Below, piece after piece: positions 50,609 to 58,311 of a stretch of 64,000 bases of DNA; positions within the stretch are counted from its first letter, which is position 1; every line of letters begins with the position of its first letter. Source of the DNA: Allobosea sp. BK604 (GTDB taxonomy: Bacteria > Pseudomonadota > Alphaproteobacteria > Rhizobiales > Beijerinckiaceae). The notes beneath the pieces are model-generated. The model was not told the origin of the DNA and ran no database searches. It worked only from the letters and a program-made list of their open reading frames with translations. The stretch covers positions 248,001-312,000 of the forward strand of contig NZ_SLZF01000009.1 of NCBI RefSeq assembly GCF_004341515.1, given 5' to 3'. The position numbers and the translations under genes are program-made.

Positions 50609-51505
50609 CTATTTGTAGTCGGGATCGAAGCCGTCGTACTGCAGGTCGATCCATTCGGCCGTGAAGTTCGGCTCGCGCCGCTCCAGGAAGGCGCGCGGTC
50701 CCTCGCGCGCGTCGCGGTGGAACATCAGCTCGACATTGCAGAGGATCTGGGCCTCGAGCCCCTTCACCGGGTCGAGGCCGAGGCCCTGGTTGCGGGCGTT
50801 CTTGATCGCGCCGATAGCCTGGGTCGGCCCCTTCGCGAGCTTGGCGGCGAGCGCATAGGTCTCCGCCTCCAGCTGATCCTCCGGCACGACGCGGGTCAAA
50901 AGGTTGAGGCGCAGGGCTTCCTCCGCCTCGATCCAGCTGCCGAGCAGGAGCAGCTCGGTTGCCTTGCCGAGGCCGACGAAGCGCGGCAGCAGATAGGTGG
51001 CGCCGCCGCCGAGGCCGCGCCTGACATAGATCGCGGCCATGCGCGTGTCCGGGGCCGCGATGCGGAAGTCGCAGGCGAGCGCGATGTCGAAGCCGGCCCC
51101 GCAGGCATAGCCGCGCATCATCGCGACGACCGGCTTGCGCAGCTGCATGAGGTCGTTGACGAGGCGCGGATAGCCCATCTTGAGCCGGGTATGCAGGTCC
51201 GGCGGGCCATATTTGAAGCGATCTTCCGGATGGAGGTCGTCGCCGGCGCAGAAGCTGGTGCCCTCGCCGCGCAGCACGACGACGCGGACCTTGTCATCGC
51301 GGCGGGCGCGCTCGATCAGATCGGACATGACCAGGATCATGTCCGGCAGCAGCGCATTCAGCTTGTCCGGGCGCCGGATGCTGATCGTGCAGATGCCGTC
51401 GGCAACCTCGTAGCCGAGCCGTGGATCGGAGACCTGATCGACATGGGCGCCGGCATTGCCGACGACGGGGGCTGCGGCTGGATTGGTCGATGCTGGACTG
51501 GTCAT
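50609..51505 (-). CDS. Enoyl-CoA hydratase/isomerase (crotonase family)
   Basis: This is a 298-residue crotonase with a 30-residue Ala/Pro-rich N-terminal extension. Oxyanion-hole segments are T-S-F-C-A-G-D-D-L and R-G-Y-A-C-G-A-G-F-D-I-A-L-A-C-D; the catalytic region is Y-V-R-R-G-L-G-G-G-A-T-Y. Lack of a Glu at the usual place suggests a non-hydratase reaction. It is first in the long operon of crotonase, SucC/D-like and HcnABC-like genes, whose promoter region carries operator site 3 about 50 bases before the start. Confidence 0.88.
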   Translation of the reverse strand: MTSPASTNPAAAPVVGNAGAHVDQVSDPRLGYEVADGICTISIRRPDKLNALLPDMILVMSDLIERARRDDKVRVVVLRGEGTSFCAGDDLHPEDRFKYGPPDLHTRLKMGYPRLVNDLMQLRKPVVAMMRGYACGAGFDIALACDFRIAAPDTRMAAIYVRRGLGGGATYLLPRFVGLGKATELLLLGSWIEAEEALRLNLLTRVVPEDQLEAETYALAAKLAKGPTQAIGAIKNARNQGLGLDPVKGLEAQILCNVELMFHRDAREGPRAFLERREPNFTAEWIDLQYDGFDPDYK

Positions 51506-51553
51506 GGCGTATCCGATCCGGAGAGGTCAGAGAGAACGCATTGCAAGCACTAG

Positions 51554-51568
51554 TATCTCTATGCGATA
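51554..51568 (+). promoter_or_regulatory. Shared 15-bp operator candidate, site 3
   Basis: TATCTCTATGCGATA occurs in the 168-base divergent region between the crotonase gene (-) and the IclR regulator gene (+). It is identical to sites 1 and 2, and the flank TAG before it also matches site 2. Autoregulation by this IclR protein is the simplest reading. Confidence 0.75.
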
Positions 51569-51673
51569 TCATTCCAATCATGGTGCGCATGTCAAGCGCA
51601 TATTTCGGTTTGCATCGCGGCGATGGCGCGGCTACCAGCGACAGGCAAAAGGGCCGGGAGAGCAGAGGCGATC

Positions 51674-52483
51674 ATGCGTGAAAGCAAGGCTGCGAAGGAG
51701 CCGGGGTGGTTCGTCTCCTCGGTTGAGAAGGCCTTCCAGATCCTGCGCGCCTTCGAGGCCCGCGAGCGCAGCCTGAGCCTGACCGAGATCTCGGAACTGA
51801 CCGGGCTCGACAAGAGCACGGCGCAGCGCTTCACCTACACGCTGGCGGCGCTCGGCTACCTGCACAAGGACGCCGAGGCGCGCCGCTACACCATCTCGCC
51901 GAAGGTGATGAGCCTCGGCATGATCTATCTGCGCACGGACCCGCTGGTCGCGCGCGCGCGCCATCAGCTCTACGAGCTCAACAAGGTGCTCGATGCCACG
52001 GTGAACATGACCGTGCTCGACGACACCGACGTGATGTATGTCGTGCGCTATCCCGGCCGCCAGGTGGTGACGGTGGATGTCGTCCTCGGCATGCGCCGGC
52101 CGGCCTTCTGCACGGCGAGCGGGCGGGCGATCCTCTCCACCATGTCGGATGACGACGTCATGGCCCTGCTCGGGCGCTCGAAGCTCGTCGCCTATACCAA
52201 GTACACGAAGACCACGACCGACGAGATCATGGCCGAGGTGCACAAGGCCCGCATGCAGGGCTTTGCGGTGACCGAGCAGGAGACCACGATCGGCGACGTC
52301 TCGATCGCGGCACCCGTGCGCAAGGCCGATGGCAGCAGCACCGCGGCGATCAACCTCTCCGTCTCCTCAGCCGACTGGAAGGGCGCCGACGTCGCGCTGA
52401 AGCTCGGCCCGACCGTGGTCGACGCCGCGCGCGCGATCGCCGGAAGCAGCGAGTTCAGGCCGCTGCCGATGGGCAACACCTGA
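51674..52483 (+). CDS. IclR-family transcriptional regulator
   Basis: This 269-residue regulator is the likely master controller of the 41-51 kb island. ATG 51674 has an AGAGG ribosome site. The winged helix spans roughly residues 12-70 (S-V-E-K-A-F-Q-I-L-R-A-F, then L-T-E-I-S-E-L-T-G-L-D-K-S-T-A-Q-R). The effector domain contains R-P-A-F-C-T-A-S-G-R-A-I and Q-E-T-T-I-G-D-V-S-I-A-A. It is divergent from the crotonase operon and next to operator site 3. It may also act on the peptide-transporter island to its right. Confidence 0.9.
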   Translation: MRESKAAKEPGWFVSSVEKAFQILRAFEARERSLSLTEISELTGLDKSTAQRFTYTLAALGYLHKDAEARRYTISPKVMSLGMIYLRTDPLVARARHQLYELNKVLDATVNMTVLDDTDVMYVVRYPGRQVVTVDVVLGMRRPAFCTASGRAILSTMSDDDVMALLGRSKLVAYTKYTKTTTDEIMAEVHKARMQGFAVTEQETTIGDVSIAAPVRKADGSSTAAINLSVSSADWKGADVALKLGPTVVDAARAIAGSSEFRPLPMGNT

Positions 52484-52524
52484 CGCCAGGCCAAAGGCCG
52501 CGCCCGTCATTGCGCTGAAAGCAC

Positions 52525-52577
52525 GCGCCGCCTGGATCATCGGACCGGATATCGTATCCGGGCCGATGCTCGAGGGA
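52525..52577. repeat. Family B repeat fragment
   Basis: GCCTGGATCATCGGACCGG followed by an inverted block ending CCGGGCCGATGC resembles the right end and, inverted, the left end of family B. It lies between the IclR gene and the Rieske gene. Confidence 0.5.
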
Positions 52578-52614
52578 GATGAAGACGCGCCGGCGCGGAC
52601 GATCGACCGCTGCG

Positions 52615-52938
52615 TCAGGGCAGTTTCACGAACACGTCCGTGCCTGAAATCCTGACCTCGAAGACCGGCAGATCGCGCTCGATCGGCGCGCACAGCCCCT
52701 TGCCGGTCCTGACATCGAAACGCCCGGCATGCAGCGGGCATTCGATGACGCAATCCTCGAGCCAGCCTTCCGACATCAGCGCGTATTCGTGCGTGCAGAT
52801 ATTGTCGGTGGCGCGGAACTCGCCGTTCTCGAGATGGAACAGGGCGATGTCCTGCTCGCCCACCCTCAGGCCGATGACGCTGTTCTCGGGAACGTCGGTG
52901 GTGGATGCGATGCGCACAAATCCGTCGCCGTCCCGCAT
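52615..52938 (-). CDS. Rieske [2Fe-2S] ferredoxin
   Basis: This is a 107-residue electron-transfer protein. The cluster ligands are C-T-H (about residue 48) and C-P-L-H (about residue 67), in the spacing of ring-hydroxylating-dioxygenase ferredoxins. ATG 52938 follows AGGAAGG. It is divergent from the peptide-type transporter operon, with the 17-bp operator between. Together with the ferredoxin reductase at 57058 it would form an NADH-to-oxygenase chain; the oxygenase is not in this window. Confidence 0.88.
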   Translation of the reverse strand: MRDGDGFVRIASTTDVPENSVIGLRVGEQDIALFHLENGEFRATDNICTHEYALMSEGWLEDCVIECPLHAGRFDVRTGKGLCAPIERDLPVFEVRISGTDVFVKLP

Positions 52939-53026
52939 GAACCTTCCTCTTGCCGATCCCGCTGCCGCCGACCCTGGGCCGCCACCGCCGGGCGCGCCGT
53001 CCCGCCTTGACCCGTTCCTAGTCATT

Positions 53027-53043
53027 TTGTATAAAATAGACAA
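53027..53043 (+). promoter_or_regulatory. 17-bp near-palindromic operator candidate, copy 1
   Basis: TTGTATAAAATAGACAA is a dyad of the form TTGTnTA-n3-TAnACAA, between the divergent Rieske gene and transporter operon. Its reverse complement matches 15 of 17 bases of the site at 60000. Confidence 0.7.
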
Positions 53044-53127
53044 TAGAAAAAATCGGCGTCGGTCACGACGCGACATGATTGGCAGGCGCCGAGACAAGGG
53101 CCTGGGGCGAGGGGCTTGGGCGCGTAG

Positions 53128-54069
53128 ATGCGGCGGTATCTGATTTCCCGATTCATCCAGATGCTGCCCGTCGCGGTCGTCGTCTCCTTCCTGGTTTTCT
53201 CCGCGACGCTGCTGCTGCCGGGCGATCCGGCCGTGACCATTCTCGGCGAGCAGTCGACCCAGGCCCAGCGCCTGGCGCTGCGCCAGCAGATGGGGCTCGA
53301 TCGCTCGATCCCGGAGCAATATCTGCGCTGGCTGGGGCGGATGCTGTCGGGCGATTTCGGCGCCTCGCTCTCCACGCAGGAGCCGGTCGCGCAGATGATC
53401 CGCAACCGCACGCCGGTGACGGTGGAACTGTCGATCCTGTCGGTGATCTTCGGCGTGCTCGTCGGCATTCCGGCCGGCGTGGTCGCCGCGGTCAAGCGCA
53501 ACACCTGGATCGACGTCGCCGCCAGCCTGACCGCGATGACCGGGCTCGCCATCCCCTATTTCTGGGCCGGCATCCTGCTGATCATGGTCTTCTCGGTCCA
53601 TCTGGGCTGGCTGCCCTCATCCGGATACGTGCCGTTCTTCGTCGACCCGGTCGCGAACCTGAAAGCCATGCTGCTTCCGGCGATCACGCTGGGCAGCGGG
53701 CTCGCGGCGCTGATCATGCGCCAGACCCGGACCTCGATGCTGGAAGTCCTCTCCGCCGACTATATCCGCACGGCGCGGGCCAAGGGCGCGCGTGAGCCGC
53801 GCGTCGTGCTCCATCATGGCCTGCGCAACGCGCTCCTGCCGGTGATCACGGTGATCGGCCTGCAGATCGGCACGCTGCTCGGCGGGGCCGTGGTCACGGA
53901 GACGGTGTTCTCCCTCTCCGGCCTCGGCCGCATGATCGTCGAGGGCATCTTCCAGCGCGACTTCCCGTCGATCCAGGGCGCGATCCTCGTCATCGTCTTC
54001 AGCATCCTGGTCGTCAACCTGCTCACCGACCTGAGCTATTTCGTCCTCGACAAGCGGATCAGCCGATGA
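53128..54069 (+). CDS. Peptide-type ABC transporter permease (DppB-like)
   Basis: This is a 313-residue membrane subunit with about six helices. It starts M-R-R-Y-L-I-S-R-F-I-Q-M-L-P, and the G-D-P-A segment and D-F-G-A-S segment in the first periplasmic region are DppB hallmarks. The EAA loop is T-A-R-A-K-G-A-R-E. It is first in a B-C-D-F operon with 4- to 20-base overlaps. The binding protein is the divergently grouped gene at 58312. Confidence 0.92.
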   Translation: MRRYLISRFIQMLPVAVVVSFLVFSATLLLPGDPAVTILGEQSTQAQRLALRQQMGLDRSIPEQYLRWLGRMLSGDFGASLSTQEPVAQMIRNRTPVTVELSILSVIFGVLVGIPAGVVAAVKRNTWIDVAASLTAMTGLAIPYFWAGILLIMVFSVHLGWLPSSGYVPFFVDPVANLKAMLLPAITLGSGLAALIMRQTRTSMLEVLSADYIRTARAKGAREPRVVLHHGLRNALLPVITVIGLQIGTLLGGAVVTETVFSLSGLGRMIVEGIFQRDFPSIQGAILVIVFSILVVNLLTDLSYFVLDKRISR

Positions 54070-54959
54070 GCAGCGTGATCGCCCGCGGCCCCGGCGACGC
54101 GGATGCCTCGCCATCACAATCGATCAGCGTCTACGGGCAGGCCTTCCGCAAGCTCCTGCGCCACAAGCTCGGCCGCAGCGGGCTCGCGGTGCTGGTCTTC
54201 ATGTCGCTTGTCGCGATCGCCGCGCCGCTTCTGGCGCCCTATGATCCGACCACGGTGTTCTACGAGGATTTCCTCGCCGCCCCGTCCTGGCGGCACTGGC
54301 TCGGCACGGACGATGTCGGCCGCGATGTGCTGTCGCGGATCATCTATGGGGCCCAGGTCTCGTTCCAGGTGATCACCGTCTCGGTGGTCGGCTCGGTCAT
54401 CGTCGGCTCGGCCGTGGGCATGATCTCGGGCTATGTCGGCGGCCGGCTCGACCATGTCCTGATGCGCATCGTCGACGGCATGCTGGCCTTCCCCATGCTC
54501 GTCCTGGCGCTCGGCGTCATCGCGATCCTCGGGCCCGGCCTGACCAATGCGATGATCGCGATCACCATCGTCAACATTCCCGGCTTCGCGCGGCTGGTGC
54601 GGGGACAGGTGCTGTCGGCGCGCAATCTCGATTTCGTCGTCGCGGCCCGCGCGCTGGGGGCTTCGGATGTCAGGATCATGGTCCACCACATCTGGCCGAA
54701 GGTCGCCGGCAACGTCATCGTCTACGCCTCGCTGCGCGGCTCGGCGGCGCTGATCACCGAGGCATCGCTGGCCTTCCTCGGCCTCGGCGTCCAGCCGCCG
54801 ACCCCGAGCTGGGGCGGCATGCTGACGACGTCGATGCAGTACTGGAACGCCTGGTGGATGAGCGTTTTTCCGGGCGCGGCCATCTGCATCATGGTGCTCG
54901 CGCTGAATTTCCTGGGTGACGGATTGAGGGACGCGCTCGATGCTCGCCTATCCGAATAA
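54066..54959 (+). CDS. Peptide-type ABC transporter permease (DppC-like)
   Basis: This is the 297-residue second membrane subunit. H-W-L-G-T-D-D-V-G-R-D-V-L-S-R at about residue 77 is the DppC signature, and the EAA loop is A-A-R-A-L-G-A-S-D. The last helix ends with L-N-F-L-G-D-G-L-R-D-A-L-D. It overlaps the DppB stop by 4 bases and the DppD start by 20 bases. Confidence 0.92.
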   Translation: MSSVIARGPGDADASPSQSISVYGQAFRKLLRHKLGRSGLAVLVFMSLVAIAAPLLAPYDPTTVFYEDFLAAPSWRHWLGTDDVGRDVLSRIIYGAQVSFQVITVSVVGSVIVGSAVGMISGYVGGRLDHVLMRIVDGMLAFPMLVLALGVIAILGPGLTNAMIAITIVNIPGFARLVRGQVLSARNLDFVVAARALGASDVRIMVHHIWPKVAGNVIVYASLRGSAALITEASLAFLGLGVQPPTPSWGGMLTTSMQYWNAWWMSVFPGAAICIMVLALNFLGDGLRDALDARLSE

Positions 54960-56034
54960 CGCTGACGCGGTGCCGGCCACCGTCACCGACGCGGAGGGGC
55001 GCGCAGACGCGGCCGCCACGCCGCCCCTGCTGCGCGTGCAGGATCTGCGCGTCGAGTTCGCGACCGATCGCGGCCGCATCATCGCCGTCGACGATGTCTC
55101 CTTCACCCTCCGGCCGGCACAGACGGTGGGCATCGTCGGCGAGTCCGGCTGCGGCAAGTCGGTGACGAGCCTGGCGATCATGGGCCTGCTGGCGGCCGGC
55201 ACCGGCCGCGTCGCCTCCGGCGAGATCATGCTGCGCCGGCGCAGCGGCGCCTGGAGCGATCTGGTGAAGCTGCCGCGCACGCAGCTGCCCGATATTCGCG
55301 GCGACGAGATCGCCATGATCTTCCAGGAGCCGATGACCAGCCTCAATCCGTTGCATACGGTCGGCGACCAGATCGCCGAGGCGGTCTTCCTGCATCGCGG
55401 CGCGGGCCGCGCCGAGGCGCTCGAGCGGGCGGCGGAGATGCTGGCGCGCGTCGGCATCCCGCAGCCGCGCCAGCGGCTCGGCGCCTATCCGCACGAGCTC
55501 TCGGGCGGCATGCGCCAGCGCGTCATGATCGCGATGGCGCTGTCCTGCGAGCCCTCGATCCTGATCGCGGACGAGCCGACGACGGCGCTCGACGTCACCA
55601 TCCAGGCGCAGATCATCGAGCTGTTCCGCTCGCTGCAGGACAGCTCGCAAATGGCGACGCTGTTCATCACGCATGATCTCGGCGTGATCGCGGAAGTCGC
55701 CCACCGCGTCCTCGTGATGTATGCCGGCCAGGTCGTCGAGGAAGGCAGCGTCGTCGAGATCCTGAAGCGGCCGAAGCATCCCTATACGCGCGGGCTGATC
55801 GCCTCGGTGCCGCGGCTCGACCGGCCCGAGCGCGGCCAGGCGCGCTTCTTCACGATCCCGGGCCAGATCCCCGAGCCCGGCCGGCGGCCGCCGGCCTGCC
55901 GGTTCATGCCGCGCTGCGCCCATGCGGAGGTCGGAATCTGCGATGCCGCGCCGCCGCCGCTCGAGGCGCTGCCCGATGGCGGCAGCATACGCTGCGTCAA
56001 ATGGCGTTCGATCGAAACGGCCCCGCATGCTTGA
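54940..56034 (+). CDS. Peptide-type ABC transporter ATPase (DppD-like)
   Basis: This is a 364-residue ATPase. Walker A is G-E-S-G-C-G-K-S, the Q-loop is M-I-F-Q-E-P-M-T-S-L-N-P, the signature is LSGGMRQR, Walker B is L-I-A-D-E-P-T-T-A-L-D and the H-loop is F-I-T-H-D-L. A C-terminal oligopeptide-family Cys motif (C-R-F-M-P-R-C-A-H-A-E-V-G-I-C) could hold an iron-sulfur cluster or zinc. The first 27 residues are an Ala-rich extension. Confidence 0.92.
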   Translation: MLAYPNNADAVPATVTDAEGRADAAATPPLLRVQDLRVEFATDRGRIIAVDDVSFTLRPAQTVGIVGESGCGKSVTSLAIMGLLAAGTGRVASGEIMLRRRSGAWSDLVKLPRTQLPDIRGDEIAMIFQEPMTSLNPLHTVGDQIAEAVFLHRGAGRAEALERAAEMLARVGIPQPRQRLGAYPHELSGGMRQRVMIAMALSCEPSILIADEPTTALDVTIQAQIIELFRSLQDSSQMATLFITHDLGVIAEVAHRVLVMYAGQVVEEGSVVEILKRPKHPYTRGLIASVPRLDRPERGQARFFTIPGQIPEPGRRPPACRFMPRCAHAEVGICDAAPPPLEALPDGGSIRCVKWRSIETAPHA

Positions 56035-57046
56035 TCAAGCCACGGCGCCGGCGGCGCAGGACGTCATCCTCGCGATCGAGAACCTCCGCAAGTCCTTTCC
56101 GGTCACGGCCGCCGGCGGGGTCGGCAAGGCCGCCCTGCTGAAGGCGGTGGAGGATGTCAGCTTCACCATGCGGCGCGGCGAGGTCGTCGGCCTGGTCGGT
56201 GAATCCGGCTCGGGCAAGAGCACGATCGGCAAGCTGGTCCTGCGCCTGCTCGACGCGAGCGGCGGACGCGTCGTCTTCGACGGCGTCGACCTGAACACGC
56301 TGTCGCGCGGCGAGCTGCGCCGGATGCGGCGGCGCATGCAGATGATCTTCCAGGATCCGTTCTCGTCGCTGAACCCCTATTTCCGGATCCGCGACATCCT
56401 GGCCGAAGCCCTCGTGGTGCATGATATCGGCTCGGGCCGGGAGGACCGCTATGCGCGGGTCGAGCGCCTGCTCGAGCTCGTCGGCCTGCCGGTCTCGTTC
56501 GCGACGCGCTATCCGCACGAATTGTCGGGTGGCCAGAGGCAGCGTGTCGGCATTGCCCGCGCGCTCGCGGTCGAGCCGGCGCTCGTGGTCGCCGACGAGG
56601 CGGTCTCGGCGCTGGACGTCTCCAACCAGGCGCAGATCCTCAACGTGCTGATGGACCTGCGCGCGGCCTTCGGCCTGTCGATGCTGTTCATCAGCCACAA
56701 CATGGCGGTCGTCCAGAACATCGCCGACAGCGTGGTCGTGCTCTATCTCGGCCGCGTCATGGAGATCGCTCCGACCGAAGCGCTCTTCGCCGCACCGCAC
56801 CATCCCTATACGATCGCGCTGCTCTCCTCGATCCCGATCCCCGATCCGGAGCTGAAGCGCCGCCGCATCGCCCTGACCGGCGAGATCCCGAGCCCGATCG
56901 ATCCGCCATCCGGCTGCGTGTTCCGGACGCGCTGCCCGGTCGCCCTGCCCGCCTGCGCCGAGCAGGTGCCCGCGCTCAGGGCCGTCGGAGAGGGCCGGTT
57001 CTCCGCCTGCATCCGCGACGAGGCGGCTGCCTCGATCCTGGCGTGA
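56027..57046 (+). CDS. Peptide-type ABC transporter ATPase (DppF-like)
   Basis: This is the 339-residue second ATPase. Walker A is G-E-S-G-S-G-K-S-T, the signature is LSGGQRQR, Walker B is V-V-A-D-E-A-V-S-A-L-D (Ala replaces the usual Pro after Glu) and the H-loop is F-I-S-H-N-M. A C-terminal Cys motif C-V-F-R-T-R-C-P-V is present. It overlaps dppD by 8 bases. The ferredoxin reductase gene follows at once, tying transport to the redox chain. Confidence 0.92.
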   Translation: MLDQATAPAAQDVILAIENLRKSFPVTAAGGVGKAALLKAVEDVSFTMRRGEVVGLVGESGSGKSTIGKLVLRLLDASGGRVVFDGVDLNTLSRGELRRMRRRMQMIFQDPFSSLNPYFRIRDILAEALVVHDIGSGREDRYARVERLLELVGLPVSFATRYPHELSGGQRQRVGIARALAVEPALVVADEAVSALDVSNQAQILNVLMDLRAAFGLSMLFISHNMAVVQNIADSVVVLYLGRVMEIAPTEALFAAPHHPYTIALLSSIPIPDPELKRRRIALTGEIPSPIDPPSGCVFRTRCPVALPACAEQVPALRAVGEGRFSACIRDEAAASILA

Positions 57047-57057
57047 GGGAGACCCGC

Positions 57058-58284
57058 GTGAGTTCCAGCATCGTCATCGTCGGCGCCGGCCAGGCCGGCG
57101 CCTGGGCCGCGATCGGTCTGCGCCAGGCCGGCTTCGACGGGCGCATCCTGCTCGTCGGCGACGAGCCCGACCGGCCCTATGAGCGCCCTCCCCTGAGCAA
57201 GGCCATGCTGGTCGATGCAGACGAGCCGCCGCTGCGCCATTTCCACACGGCCGAACGCTATGCCGATGCCGATGTCACGCTCATGCTGGGCCATGGGGTG
57301 GCTGGCATCGACCGGGACAAGGCGCGCCTGCAGCTCGCCGACGGCACGCAGCTCGCCTATGACAAGCTGCTGCTCGCGACCGGCGGCACGGCGAGGCGGC
57401 TCGCCATCCCCGGCGCGGAACACGCCCTCTACCTGCGCACCGCCGCCGAGGCGCGCCATCTGCGGGCCGTGCTGGAGCGGGCCGGCAAGGTGCTGTGCAT
57501 CGGCGCCGGCGTCATCGGGCTCGAGGTCGCTGCGGCGGCGCGCAAGCGCGGCGCGGAGGTGACCGTGATCGAGCCCGCCGCCGCGCCGATGCTGCGGGCA
57601 CTCTCGGCGGCCGGCTCGGCCTTCCTCGTTGCGCTTCACCGGGATGCCGGCGTGGATCTGCGCTTCGGCGAGCGGCCGCTGGAGATCGGCCGCCTCGCGC
57701 AGGGCGGCTTCGTCGTGTCCTGTGCCAGCGGGGAAGCGATCTCCTGCGACGTCGTCGTCGCCGGCATCGGCATGGTCCGCAACGATGCCATCGCCGCGGA
57801 AGCCGGCCTCGTCACGGATGACGGCATCTGCGTCGATGCGAGCGGGCGCTCGAGCGACCCGGCGATCTTCGCGGCCGGCGACGTCGCCGCCTTCCTGCAC
57901 CCGGCCTACGAGCGCCGGATCCGGCTGGAAACCTGGCGGCACGCGCAGGATCACGGGCTGGCCGTGGGCAAGGCCATGGCCGGCGCCGACGAGGTCTATG
58001 ACGGCATCCCGTCGTTCTGGACCGAGCAGCACGGCGTCAACCTGCAGGTGCTCGGCTTCCCGACGGAGGCGGCCCGCCACATCCTGCGGCCCCAGGCCGA
58101 CGGCAAGAGCCTGACGGAGCTTCATCTGGCCGAGAGCGGGGCGGTGATCGCGGCCAGCGTCGCCGGCAACCCGCGCGACTTTCGGGCCGCGACCGCGCTC
58201 GTCCGCTCGGGCGTCGTCATCGCGCCGGAGCGCCTCGCCGATCCGGCGCTTCCGCTGCAGGCGCTCGCGACCGGAAAGGCGTGA
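57058..58284 (+). CDS. NAD(P)H-dependent ferredoxin reductase
   Basis: This 408-residue flavoprotein of the ferredoxin/rubredoxin reductase family is of the kind that serves Rieske oxygenases or P450s. The FAD motif I-V-I-V-G-A-G-Q-A-G begins at residue 5, R-P-Y-E-R-P-P-L-S-K is the family hallmark, and the NAD motif V-L-C-I-G-A-G-V-I-G-L-E-V-A-A lies at about residue 145. F-A-A-G-D-V-A completes the FAD site. The GTG at 57058 with GGGAGA upstream was chosen over GTG 57043. It is the last gene of the transporter operon and probably reduces the Rieske ferredoxin at 52615. Confidence 0.9.
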   Translation: MSSSIVIVGAGQAGAWAAIGLRQAGFDGRILLVGDEPDRPYERPPLSKAMLVDADEPPLRHFHTAERYADADVTLMLGHGVAGIDRDKARLQLADGTQLAYDKLLLATGGTARRLAIPGAEHALYLRTAAEARHLRAVLERAGKVLCIGAGVIGLEVAAAARKRGAEVTVIEPAAAPMLRALSAAGSAFLVALHRDAGVDLRFGERPLEIGRLAQGGFVVSCASGEAISCDVVVAGIGMVRNDAIAAEAGLVTDDGICVDASGRSSDPAIFAAGDVAAFLHPAYERRIRLETWRHAQDHGLAVGKAMAGADEVYDGIPSFWTEQHGVNLQVLGFPTEAARHILRPQADGKSLTELHLAESGAVIAASVAGNPRDFRAATALVRSGVVIAPERLADPALPLQALATGKA

Positions 58285-58304
58285 GGGAGCCCGAAAGCTC
58301 CCTC
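58283..58304. terminator. Bidirectional hairpin between convergent genes
   Basis: GAGGGAGC pairs with GCTCCCTC around a CCGAAA loop. It sits at the stop codon of the ferredoxin reductase gene and just before the convergent stop of the binding-protein gene at 58312. Confidence 0.6.
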
Positions 58305-58311
58305 CGTCCGC

